Below, piece by piece: positions 1 to 10,877 of a DNA stretch of 64,000 nucleotides. The stretch's first letter is position 1. The number at the start of each line of letters is the position of its first letter. The stretch covers positions 475,312,900 through 475,376,899 of the forward strand of contig NC_081406.1 in NCBI RefSeq assembly GCF_030272615.1. Direction: 5' to 3'. The position numbers and the translations under genes are program-made. The notes under the pieces were generated by a model. The model saw nothing but the letters and a program-made list of their open reading frames with translations, had not been told where the DNA came from and did no database searches. This stretch comes from Cryptomeria japonica (taxonomy: Eukaryota; Streptophyta; Pinopsida; Cupressales; Cupressaceae).

Positions 1-1680
1 GTTTTAGTAATGTGTAAGAGTTTGGGAAGAGCAACCAATGGGAACTCTCACCTCACCCAAGGGGTTGGGAAGTGTGTGAGAGGCCTTCTTAGGCAAGGAT
101 TAGGGACTTAGTGAGTAATCACCCACTCTCCATTGTTGGAGATTATGCGTTTGTTTTGAAAATTAGTTGTAGAATAGAATTTTTAGAAAAAGATTCGAGG
201 AAAGTTTGTGTGGATTTGGGCAGCTCATCCCCAACTAAATCTAACATGCCTATTGGTAGAATAAGGTTGGTTTTATTTCCTCTTATTTATGTTGTTTATG
301 TTGTTTTGTTGAAGGAAAGAAAAGCTTGTTGAAAGAGATGTGTTTATGTAAATTGTTGTTGGAGAAAAAAAAAATGTAAGCTTTCATTTCTATGTTTTTG
401 TTTATGTGTTCTTGTTTTGGGAGTGTCCAAGATCTCCTACTTTTTGGGGGAGTAGGATGGTCTTGGGGTGGAAGGAGTATGACAGCCTTGGGTGAGAGGC
501 TCTCCTTATGGAGAGTGATCTCAAGGGTGTCCTTTGTGACCCTTGTTGCATAGCCTTGTGTATGCATTTGGGGGTCATAAGGGGAAAAAATATGGCCTTT
601 GAGCCTTTGGGGGGCATACGGTATGGAGATGTATCTTTGTTGTATTTTGTATTGCCATGAGGTGGCTTGAGTTGTAATTTTTGGCTTGCAATCTCCCCAA
701 TGGTACTTGGTCCACTTCCACCCGTGGAAAGATCATCACAAGATGTGGTGAAAGTGTAGCTTGGGATGGGAAGATGCATGTTGAGTGTTTGCCCTATTTG
801 TTGTGTTGTTTGCTTGTTTGTAACCCATCTAGTGCTTGGTTCTCCAAGCTCGGGGGTGGCTTCTAGTAACCCTAGGCTGGGAGGTGAGCTCTCCATGGTC
901 AAGTTGTGTTTTATTGCAGGTTGCTTGGGATGGGAAAAGAAAGAATAAAGAGCTTTGTTGTTGTTTTATGTTGCAGAAAAGTTTAAAAGACAAATGTATT
1001 TAATATTGAAGTTGTAAAGAAAAAAGAGAGCCATTGTTGTATTTATTTTCCCAAAAGAAAAGAAATGTATTATTTTATTCATATTACCATGGAAAGGAAA
1101 ATATTGTTTGGTTTTTAAACCCATTTGTATTCATATCTACTTTGTATCTACATTTGCTAAAGAAATATATTTTTTTCCTACTTTAGTAGTTTTGCAAAAA
1201 AAAAAAACAAGAAATGTATTAGCTTGTATTTAAACCTTCATGTTTTACAAAAAAAAAATGAAGTAGATGCATTTTTGTGTAAACTGAAAATAAAATTAGT
1301 TGTTACTACATATTCCTTTATGTTATTTGTGCTGCTACAAGTTTAATTAAACCTATCATTATTGTTCCATTTAAAGCAGAAATAAATCTTATTATAGTAG
1401 TCTATTTCTTTTCAAAAAAAAAATTAGCATTTAGTTTTAGTTTATTTTGTTATAAAAAAAAAAGTTGTTGTTAGGATGCATTGTAAATGTTAGTTGTATA
1501 ATGTTGTTTTTAAACAAAAAAAATAGAATATTCAACATATATATTTCTTCAATTTAAAAATATATATATATACTCTTTCCCATTATTCAAACTACAAATA
1601 AAATTAGTAAAATCCCTGCATGCATTCTAAAGTTATACAAAACAATAATCCCATAAGCTTGCCTAAATGAGTTATGAATG

Positions 1681-1681
<1 letters not shown>

Positions 1682-1732
<51 letters not shown>
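1682..1732. repeat. (AT)n microsatellite in LTR
   Basis: This is an uninterrupted AT dinucleotide run of about 50 bases inside the plus-strand LTR. Confidence 0.95.
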
Positions 1733-1735
<3 letters not shown>

Positions 1736-1859
1736 GTATATGTATTTTCTTCATTTAAATACTATTCTGAAAATCTGTTTATAACAAAAAAAAAGTGATG
1801 TATTTACAGATTTAATAATACTAAAAGAAGAAGGAGAAAACTGATAAACTTGCTAAATA

Positions 1860-2060
1860 GGCACTCCTGCGCTGTCTTCTCCCACGCCGCGAGCAATATA
1901 AAACAAAACCCCCCTGCTCGGCTCTCTCCCTTCCTCCACCTTCCTTCCTCCCTCCGCCATGAAACCCGCTCCGGTTCGGCCCTGTGTGCCACCGTGAGTA
2001 ATAAAAGAAATATGTCGCCTTCCATGGCCGCCGCACTCCCACACCTGCACACACACACAC
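1860..2060. other. GC-rich variable block of the plus-strand LTR
   Basis: This is a 200-base GC-rich island in an otherwise AT-rich LTR. It occupies the place where the two minus-strand LTRs carry a different GC-rich block with CCACTGTGG motifs. All six frames are open for short distances only because the block is GC-rich. It may be promoter or leader sequence of this subfamily, which is inference. A palindromic telomere-like motif (CCCTAACCCTAG...GGGTTAGGG) follows at about 2124-2149. Confidence 0.5.
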
Positions 2061-2233
2061 CAAAAAAAAAATCATTCACACACACAACACTCAAAAGAAT
2101 AATAGAAGTTAAAATATATTTGCCCTAACCCTAGATTCGGGTTAGGGCAAGCACACTTGGTTATGTTTTTTTTTTTTAAAAGAATGTGTGTGGGAATGGT
2201 TTAAAAAGGGGTTAATAGTTAAAATAAAATAAA

Positions 2234-2290
2234 CCCCCCCCCCCCCCCCTTCTCCTTGGACTATCTTCATAGGCATACATATAGATTTAT

Positions 2291-2342
<52 letters not shown>
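2234..2342. repeat. Poly-C run and (TA)n microsatellite
   Basis: There is a C homopolymer of about 16 bases at 2234-2249, then a TA run of about 50 bases at 2291-2342. Both lie inside the plus-strand LTR. Confidence 0.9.
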
Positions 2343-2347
<5 letters not shown>

Positions 2348-3311
2348 AACTCCTATATTTATTCAAAATTGAATTAGATGGTTGTAAAGACTAAGTAGAG
2401 ATTTCCTTGGGTTTTATTTAAGAGCTAGAGTTAAATTTATTTTTGAGGTAAGGCTAGGAAGAAATGTTAATAATTACCCTTGCATTAGGAAGCTTTAGAA
2501 GTTTAAATATCTTGGCCCTCATTAAAAAAAAAATTTATAGCACAAATGCTATTATGGGATTAATTTGACCCTCTAGTCTAGTGTTAGGTAAATTATTCTT
2601 ATTGTTAAAATAAGCTAAGGATAAATTAGTCAGTCCCTAGGTAGTTAAAGAACTATAAGAGATTATTGATCAATTAAATTAAAGATCATGTATTACGTTT
2701 GAGATTAATTGCTAAGGGAAAATTAATTATTTAATAATGGAGATTAGTGATAACTTTTTGGGGAAATATTAGCTCGCTTATAACTTGTATTAATTATCGC
2801 TTAATTAGTTTAATTGTTTGATTCACTCAAAACTTAGTTAAGACCAAACTAGTTTGCATTATTTTAATAAAGTAGTCATTCTAAGTTAAGTATTTATTTT
2901 TAGTTTGCATTATTTTAATAAAGTAGTTGTTCTAAGCTAAGTATTTTTTATTTTTTTTAAATTATTCCGTTTGTGCCCAAGGGTTTGGGCATGACAAAAA
3001 CTTCCTAAAATATTTGGCAAAGATATTATTAATCTCCAATAACTATTATTTGTTTTAAGGAACAAATTAAATTAGACCCAGCACTTTATTTATAATGTCT
3101 AAAATTATATTTCAATCAATAATTAGAATGTGCTTAAAATTAAATCGACTAAAGGGTCAATTAAATTCATAATGCCCTATGTCCCATAAAGTTTAGTCAC
3201 ATATACCTATGTCTAGGTGGGCTAAAATTATTCCCTATAGTCAAATAATTTACAACAGAATTAAATTCCCTAAAAATTAAACTTCATAAATATTTAATTT
3301 AAAACATCTCA

Positions 3312-3315
<4 letters not shown>

Positions 3316-3370
<55 letters not shown>

Positions 3371-3443
3371 TATAACCATACTCATAAATAAAAGAAAACT
3401 TCTACAAATTTGATCAACTTATATTCATAACCCTATACATACA

Positions 3444-3479
<36 letters not shown>

Positions 3480-3488
3480 TATATATAA
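3316..3488. repeat. (GT)n, (CATA)n and (TA)n microsatellites
   Basis: Three adjacent simple repeats are present: GT at 3316-3367, CATA at about 3436-3471 and TA at about 3472-3487. The sister LTR has only a short TA run at 11438-11450, so the expansion happened after this element inserted. Confidence 0.9.
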
Positions 3489-3689
3489 GTGTTTTAACCA
3501 TGCAAACCCTAATCCTTTATTTAATATAAAATATGCCCCTCATTTTTATTTTTTTCATTCTTTATTATTTTTCCAAATTATACCCTAGCCCTAACCAGGC
3601 TAGGGTTTCTATTCTCTTTTGTTTTCTATGCAAGGACGAGCTTATTGGGCGGTGGCCATGGATGGAGGGTCGGCGGCGGCAGTCCCCGA

Positions 3690-3880
3690 GAAAGCCGCTC
3701 ACTGTGGAAAACCACAGTGGCAGCGACCACTGTGGCAGCGTTCACTGTGGTCGCCCACAGTGGTGGCCCTTGGGCTGTCCACTATGGGACGCCACAGTGG
3801 CATCGTCCACTATGGTCGCCTGCAGTGGAGGCTCCTCGTCCATGCCGACCACTGTGCTAAACACAGTGGTTCGGCCTTGG
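3690..3880. repeat. Cluster of CCACTGTGG / CCACAGTGG motifs in LTR
   Basis: Some ten copies of the 9-base near-palindrome CCACTGTGG or its complement CCACAGTGG, with single-base variants, occur within 190 GC-rich bases. Spacing is about 15-25 bases, so many alternative stem-loops are possible. The same cluster is at 11690-11895. The open frames crossing it are composition-driven and differ between copies. Confidence 0.7.
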
Positions 3881-3965
3881 TTCGACCCTGAAACCCTATG
3901 GGATGAGTTATCCTTTTTTATTATATTTTTTTTTGTTTTAAAAAAAATGATTTTGTTTATAATAT

Positions 3966-3998
<33 letters not shown>

Positions 3999-6805
3999 AG
4001 ATCTAGGGCATTTTCTTTGTAAATAAATGTTCATTGTATTTATTTCCTTTTACGAAAATCCTAGTTGCTAAAAAAAATAGATAGATTATTTAAATAGAGA
4101 TTTACTTTCTCCAAAAATAAAGTAAATAACAAAATTAAATATACTTAGAACAACTCTAAAAATTATTTATTTCTATTAATCTGTTTAACTATAGATTTTA
4201 TTTTCTACACATAAACAAATGACAGATTTTAATAATTCTTACAGCTACTATATAAATGACAAAATTTAATAAATTTAACAGCAACTAGATAAATAAGTTG
4301 ATATTTAAATTAAATCTTAGAGGTATGCATAGGAAATAGCTGATTCTTTTTATTTTCAGAATTCACATGCAAAATAGACTTTCATTTCCAAACTAACTTG
4401 CATACTACTAACAGCAACTACAAGGAACTTAATCCAAGATAAATGTATTTCTTTTGCAACAAAATATTATTTAATAAAATAATTTCATTTATTTAGAGTA
4501 CATTTAAAATACATTATAGCCATCAATACAAATGGGATCTCTCATTTCTTTTCTGCAAAATAGCATACTAAAATATTACAACTCTTTAAAACATATTTCA
4601 AAGACACTATCATCAATTTACAAATGGGTCTCTCATTTCCAATAAATGAGGACTTTTCAAAATAATAATTACATTTACAAATATTTTTCCGCAACAAATA
4701 ACTCCAGCAAACTTCCACTTGTCCTATTCTTTTCTTTCGACACCCTGCAATTTAATCAAAGCCATGACCATGGAGTGCTCACCTCCCAGCCTAGGCTAAC
4801 TAGTAGCCACCCCCGAGCTTGGAGAACCAAGCCCTAGATAGGTAAGACACATGCAAACACAACAAACAAGGGAAAACAATCACAAACATATTCCCAACCC
4901 AAGCTACACTGCACCACAAAATGTGATGTCTTTACATGAGTGGTAGTGGACTGAATACCCTAAGGAGACTGCAAGTATAGTAAAACTCAAGGCCACCTCA
5001 TGGAAAATAAATGATAAATCATAAGTATAACAACCCCACAACCTTATTCCCCCAAGGCATTCATGCCTTATTTCCCTCCTTAGGACCCCCAAATGCATAA
5101 ACAAGCCATGCAGCAAGGGTTACATAGGAATCCCTTGAGATCACTCTCTTAACAAGAGCCTCTGACTAAAGGGCTGTCAAAATTCTACCACCCACAAGAC
5201 CATCCTCTCTCCCAAGAGTAGGAGGTCTTGGTTACTCCCAAAACACAGAATATACGCAAGAGTAAAATGTAGAACAAAAAATAAATTTTCATAGGGGAAA
5301 ATACAAGAACAAGCCTTCTCACACATGCAAATATTTTCAACATAACATGCAATATAAAAACATAACAAAGAGAAATTTAACCAACCTTCAAATGCCCAAA
5401 GGTATGCTAGATAATGTTAAACTACCCAAAGGTATGCTAGATAAGTTGAGCATGAGCAACCTAATTCCACAAATTCCTTCCTTCTCTACCCTTAGCCAAT
5501 TTCCTAAAACCAAATCTATCTTTTCTTTCAAAATTCCTTGTCTCCAAAAATGGAGAGTGGGTGATTACCTACAAAATCTCTCATTGTTTCCTAAGAAGAC
5601 CTCAGTGAGAGTTCTCACAGGTTTCAAAAATTGAAAAAGGAAAAGTCAGAAAAAAAATCCAAAAGGATCTCTCATCAAAAAGGAAAGTTAACAACTTAGG
5701 TGATGCCTTCTAATTTTCCATTTTCGCTCAACTTAGGAAACCCACTTTGTAGGGTGTCTAAATGGTCGCATGGGAGTTGGTACATGCCTAAAATTACTCC
5801 TAACCCTTAGGTATACCTTATGGGCTTTAGGAAACACTTTTAAACTACCCCTAGGAGTCCATTTAACCCTTTTTAAACCCATCTGAAGTTAATTTTCGGG
5901 TCAAACCTAAGTTGACCACCCCAAAGATTTTCTACCCTAGAAAAATATAGAACCACATTAAATTAATTGAAAAGGCAATGGTTAATCAACTCCCTCCAAG
6001 AGACAATTCAAAAATCAAAACATAAATCAACACGTGTCAAGTGACACAATAAAAATACTTTTACAAAATTATACATGAAATTTTGTCTCTTGTTGGATTT
6101 ATACAAATACATAAATTCAATCTAACACACATGCAACATCCACTTTCACAAATAAAATACTATGCAAACGGGGTGTTGTCTCTCCAAATAGACAAACCCT
6201 GGTTTTACGAATGTACATAGGTCTAGGTTTGGTTCTCCATAATATTTTCATGGTCACATGGATAATTTTCCTACGCGTCTCAATTACACATTAGTACTTC
6301 CAAATAACCTCATATAACATTTAAACACATGAATAAGAATACACGTCAAACACTCTGCCTACCATATACATTTAAACAAATCAATACATCTTACATCCAA
6401 ATAAATCCACATACGCAGTTATCATAATCCTCATAATTTTAATCCATACATAAAACATACATCCTATTTCTATCATCATAGTGAAGTTGTGCAAATCCAA
6501 TAATGACATATATCACCTCAAAGTAATCCTATTCTGGAATCATATAGAGTTCTATATCATAACGCAAATAAATGAAGCATCAACATACATCAATTTTATC
6601 CAAATCCTGGAATCTTATAAGTTCTAAATCCATAATGCATAAAAATGTACACCTTAAGGTGAAATGATTCCGTAACCTGGTTCAATTACTTTTCTCACCA
6701 ATCTATCTATCTAACATAGCCCATCCTATTGAATTATAGCATTTATTAGTAGGGTCAAACATGGTCAACTAAGTTAATCAAAGCTTGGTTGGGGAGGGCC
6801 TTACA

Positions 6806-6816
6806 TCCTCCTCCCC
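6806..6816 (-). other. Polypurine tract of the minus-strand Ty3-type element
   Basis: On the minus strand the sequence reads GGGGAGGAGGA immediately before the TGTAAGG start of the 3' LTR. This is the expected plus-strand primer position. A short open stretch upstream on the minus strand reads NSRGGGCKA across the tract. It may be the tail of a lost polyprotein. Confidence 0.75.
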
Positions 6817-9800
6817 TAGAGTTCGACTTACTCCTGGAAGTCGCATGAGTAGATTTACGAAGTAGGCACATAACATTTCCCACAATTTCAAGAAGTTACT
6901 CAAAATCTTATCTTGCCTACTAGAAAGGTGAAATACCCAAATCAACTTATTGCTGTAATTAACTTACTATCTTCACAAGGTTAAATTCTTAGTATTTTTA
7001 TTACTTTTCCCTTCAATCTCAGGTAGGTGTTTACAAGTACTATCTTTCAACAACTTTCATTAATGCGCCATCTAAATCATATCAATAACACACATCAACT
7101 CCCACAATCAAGGTTACACATGATAGTTTACTTATTAATTTCTAGGAGTCATACTTATTAAGGGTTCGTGTAAAACATGTTTATCCCACCGTAATTGTCA
7201 TCAATGCTTGCCTCTAAGAGAATTGACATCACAGTTACCAAAATGAATCTACTTATTCTACATCAAGGCACCTCATTAGGGTGTTAATAAAATATTTGCT
7301 AAATCGTCCTAAGTGCATAATTTCTTCCAACTTTCTTAGGTAACAAGGCATAATCAAATTTAGGTTCTCCAAATCTGCTCCTATATAGGGTAGTTTTCTA
7401 CTGCTAGGGATTAAAATGTTTTTATATTTCTAGGCTCCAAGGTTTAAGTTTCATAGGGTACATTATTTGCAATTCCCAAACGTTAAGGTACATAACAAAC
7501 CCCTTTCCAAGGGAGTGATGGAAATTATTAATACTTATTTTAGATATCATCCACGCAATCATCTCCATACACATGCCAAATTTACCAGTCGACAATCATT
7601 ACTTTCGCAATTCATTAGGTCTAGATCACACTATTTGTTATAAATCTTTCTCTTTCAGATTACTCGCAATTAATTTTACTTAGGAGGATATTCCTTTCTT
7701 TTTCTTAATTTGATAAAATATATTCTTTGTTAATTCTTTGTGCCTAATTTCACTCCTTGCGGTATGCTCCCTTGACACACTATCAGTGGTTCAATGAACA
7801 TGATAGCCATTTACACAAATCACATCACTAGGGGTAGCTATATCAACCATCAAAATGACCACTTGACACTTTAAAAGGTCAAAATAAAATAAAAAATTAC
7901 TTTTACCAAGTCCCTTCAAAAGAAGAAGAATGCCAACAATTGAAAGATATTAAAACTAGAAACATGGCAAGTGCCATAGTTCCAATAAAAAGAAACATAA
8001 ATTTAGTGGTCCTCTCTTCATAAATAAAATAAATAAATAAAATAATGTACTAGCCCCTAGGCCACAATATACTTTTCAAAGAAAGTTGAAAATACTGACG
8101 AATCAAAACTCGAAACAAGATGACCATATTGGTCATACCCTAGGGAGTAACCGCAACACATCACCGAAGATCACATGTCCTGAGTGTGTTAAGAAGTGAT
8201 TGTTAGACTCTTAAGGTTCTTAGATTCTTTATAATCCTTTATGAAATAAATTCTTATATGCGAGAGATCGCATTCATTTTTTATAAATCATGTTCCATTT
8301 TAACCTTCACGTGCTTACTATTCCAAGCAACACTTTCCGATATAATCCACTGTCTATTTAGGGTTATTAACATCCTTAATTATATTCTAATAGGTGATTG
8401 CACTAACTCTACCATTCTCCATACATTCCTCTTGCACTAATTTTTTTGAACACTTAATTATACGCAATCTATGCTTAATTAGAGGTTAAAGCTTAACAAG
8501 CTGATCCAACGAAACCTTAGGTCTCGATAAAACTCCTAGGAGATAGGATTAAGAAAATTACTAACATAACAAATACGATAACTCCTATTATCAAGGGGAT
8601 CGAATAAATTTTATAAGGGCAATAATAATTTCACTCAAAAGTCCCTTTCATTACAGTTGCGTTTAATAGTACTTAATTAGAACATCTTCTACTAAATAGA
8701 CATTTATATAGTTACTTGATTCAATATCAATTATTTAATAACTATCTAGTTTCCTCCATCCTGTTAATACATCCCTCCTTAATAACTTAATTTAATATGG
8801 CTTCTATTAATTATCTTAATATGATAAACCTTGATTCAATGTTACGTGGTAGCTCAAGCATCATCACTTTCATGTCTTACACACACAGTTGATAGTTCGG
8901 TATAAAATTGACACTTGTTTACTTAGAACCACTTAGGATTTGTATAATGTAATCATATAATTTTACTAGGGACATGATTTGGTTTCTTAGCACCTTATGC
9001 TAGCCCCTTATATTTTCACCTCGAACATTCACTTGCCTTCATTAGGTAGGAGCTTGTTGCCAAATTACTAACACTTAAGGTTAAGAGCCATTTGGGGTGG
9101 AATTATTGTCAAGTAAGATCGATAATGGTTGACAACAATTTATGCCCACACATTTCAAGACATATTTTAAACAACTCAGAGAGTGGACTTATTCTCTCCT
9201 ACTTCAATTATGCAACTATGAAGTCAAGGGGGTGTGCACTCAAAAAGTGACCAACACCCATCCTTTTAATTTAAAATTTAGTAAAAAGGGAAGTAATCTT
9301 GTTCCATATTACTTATTTATATTTACTTACTAGCCCATTTTTGGCATATCACAACTTACGATTTCCTTCGATCCATAAAAAGCCACCTTATCATCATAAT
9401 ATCTTGTTACCTAATTATGGTATAGCTTAAAGGTGTCCAATAATTACCAATGTCTTAAGACTCCCATAACTTTCCAAGTTCTCCCTTGGCTAACCACAAA
9501 ATTCAGCTCCTTATCAATGTTCTCATAAAATATTTTATACTGCCAACTAATTCTCATTAAAACTTTGGTATTATATTATTGTTATACTATCTTTCCATAA
9601 GCCATTTCCATCTACCTGTTGCTTCATCCATACTTAATGTTTTCGCATACTTCTACATTTGAGTGCCATAATTTTCAAAACTTCTTCAATTGTGCCTGGT
9701 AGTTAAATTGTGTTACATACTGTCTTGTACCTAGCGACTAACCATGATTGGGTTGCACTTTTCTCCTTAGTTTCTGAACGAATATTAGTTACCCATTCCT

Positions 9801-10860
9801 AGATCATAGGATCCTAATAATTTTACACTCCTTGCACTTCAATGGGGATTTTTGTACGATTCCCAAATCAACTCTACTCTCTCTTCCATTATTTAATTTC
9901 TACAATATTATCTTCCCGTAAAGGAACTAGTTGAGGTTTTACTTGTTTGTTTCCCCAATTATATAACCACGGATGAACTTAGGGTTTATTGTAATTACGT
10001 GTTTTCACCCAAGAATTTCATGCCTTCTTTCTCCTTATTTAACTCACCTATAGTATTACTAGGTTTTTCTGATCATGGAGTTTGCCATTCATCATTTTAG
10101 TTCTAATCTTCAGGGTTATCCAACTCTAGTTTCACTGTATTGCTACAAAAATTGTCTAACAAATGCTCTTAATAAGAAATCTACCATAACCACATTCTTT
10201 AAGGTACCTAGTCTTTAGGATAGGTTAATGCTTCTATCTGAGATTTGCAACAGTTCCTTTTAACTCTTCTTCCTTTATGTCTCCAATGGTGGCCTTGATC
10301 TTTTTAACCATCATAATTTCACATAGCTTAAAAACTTAACTTGAACTGTCTCGATCTTATTTATCTTGTTTATTGCCTTTATCTTAGGTCTAACTATCTT
10401 GCTTGACTTGCCATTGTCATGAATATCTCAATGGATGGCATTCTTTTAGTTACCATCAGATGTATTTTATTGTAGTATTTAACTCCTCGTACTTGATTTG
10501 ATTAGGGCAATTATTGTGTTTAGGTTCCAATTGAATGGTAACCTCATAAGTACAAAAGATCTAATTTTTGCTATTAAACACTGAAAATATTTCATATAAA
10601 TAATAATTTAAAATTTCGCAGTCCTTGGGGTTTTTTATTATGCCATAAACCTTATGACTAATAAGTTCAAATTTCTGGGCTTTTAGTGACCCTTGGAACC
10701 CCTTGAATTGATATATGTTGATCTATTGATTTACAAGAATTTTCACTTATGTTTCACTTTGTTATTTCGCAAGTTTTCCACCTAGGTGTTATACTTCAAG
10801 CCATAGTTTGTTTTCAACTAGGTTATGAATGTAGCTCATGTTCACCAGTGTTTGAACCTA
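6817..10860 (-). mobile_element. Interior of the Ty3-type element without recognisable gag-pol
   Basis: About 4.0 kb lies between the PPT and the primer-binding site. The longest open frames are around 60 residues and none shows reverse transcriptase, integrase, protease or zinc-knuckle motifs on either strand that I could find. Either this is a non-autonomous element with very large LTRs (a LARD-like derivative), or the coding region has decayed past recognition by eye. The PBS and PPT remain readable while coding motifs do not, which mildly favours the first reading. Confidence 0.6.
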
Positions 10861-10874
10861 GGGCTCTGATACCA
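10861..10874 (-). other. Primer-binding site, tRNA-iMet type
   Basis: The minus strand reads TGGTATCAGAGCCC three bases after the LTR end TGACA. This is the usual plant LTR-retrotransposon match to the 3' end of initiator tRNA-Met. It fixes the element's orientation as minus and 10878-14924 as the 5' LTR. Confidence 0.9.
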
Positions 10875-10877
10875 AAA

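Larger units (their letters stand above)
1..2996 (+). mobile_element. 3' part of a Ty3/gypsy-type LTR, plus orientation
   Basis: Reverse-complement homology runs through most of this segment to the two minus-strand LTRs at 2997-6805 and 10878-14924. For example, the sequence around 830-890 matches the reverse complement of about 4780-4840. It ends at 2996 in GGGCATGACA, the complement of the TGTCATGCCC that starts the LTR at 10878. No primer-binding site follows, so this is a 3' LTR or a solo LTR, with roughly 1.1 kb of its 5' part outside the window. It is a diverged subfamily: the GC-rich block at 1860-2060 has no counterpart in the other copies. Short open frames inside it are not convincing genes. 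Confidence 0.8.
2997..6805 (-). mobile_element. 3' LTR (truncated) of the minus-strand Ty3-type element
   Basis: It matches 11116-14924 closely along its whole length. On the minus strand it starts TGTAAGGCCC at 6805, just after a purine tract, as a 3' LTR should. The first 238 bases of the plus-strand end (present at 10878-11115 in the other copy) are missing. The inverted LTR ending at 2996 sits there instead. Differences from the other copy are mostly single bases, a larger microsatellite block at 3310-3488 and a 30-base internal duplication near 5395-5450. Confidence 0.85.

Noticed and set aside
111-948. Several open frames of 60-166 codons on both strands
   Set aside because: They lie inside an LTR, overlap each other and are not conserved in the homologous LTR copies. 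They reflect lower stop density in a GC-richer stretch.
2124-2149. Interstitial telomere repeat
   Set aside because: There are only two CCCTAA-like units, forming a small palindrome. The other LTR copies have the related CCCTAGCCCTAACC. It is LTR sequence with telobox-like motifs, not a telomere.
3533-4006. Frame of about 157 codons and two overlapping ones
   Set aside because: They follow the CCACTGTGG array. The equivalent frames at 11506-11929 differ in length and frame, so no protein is conserved.
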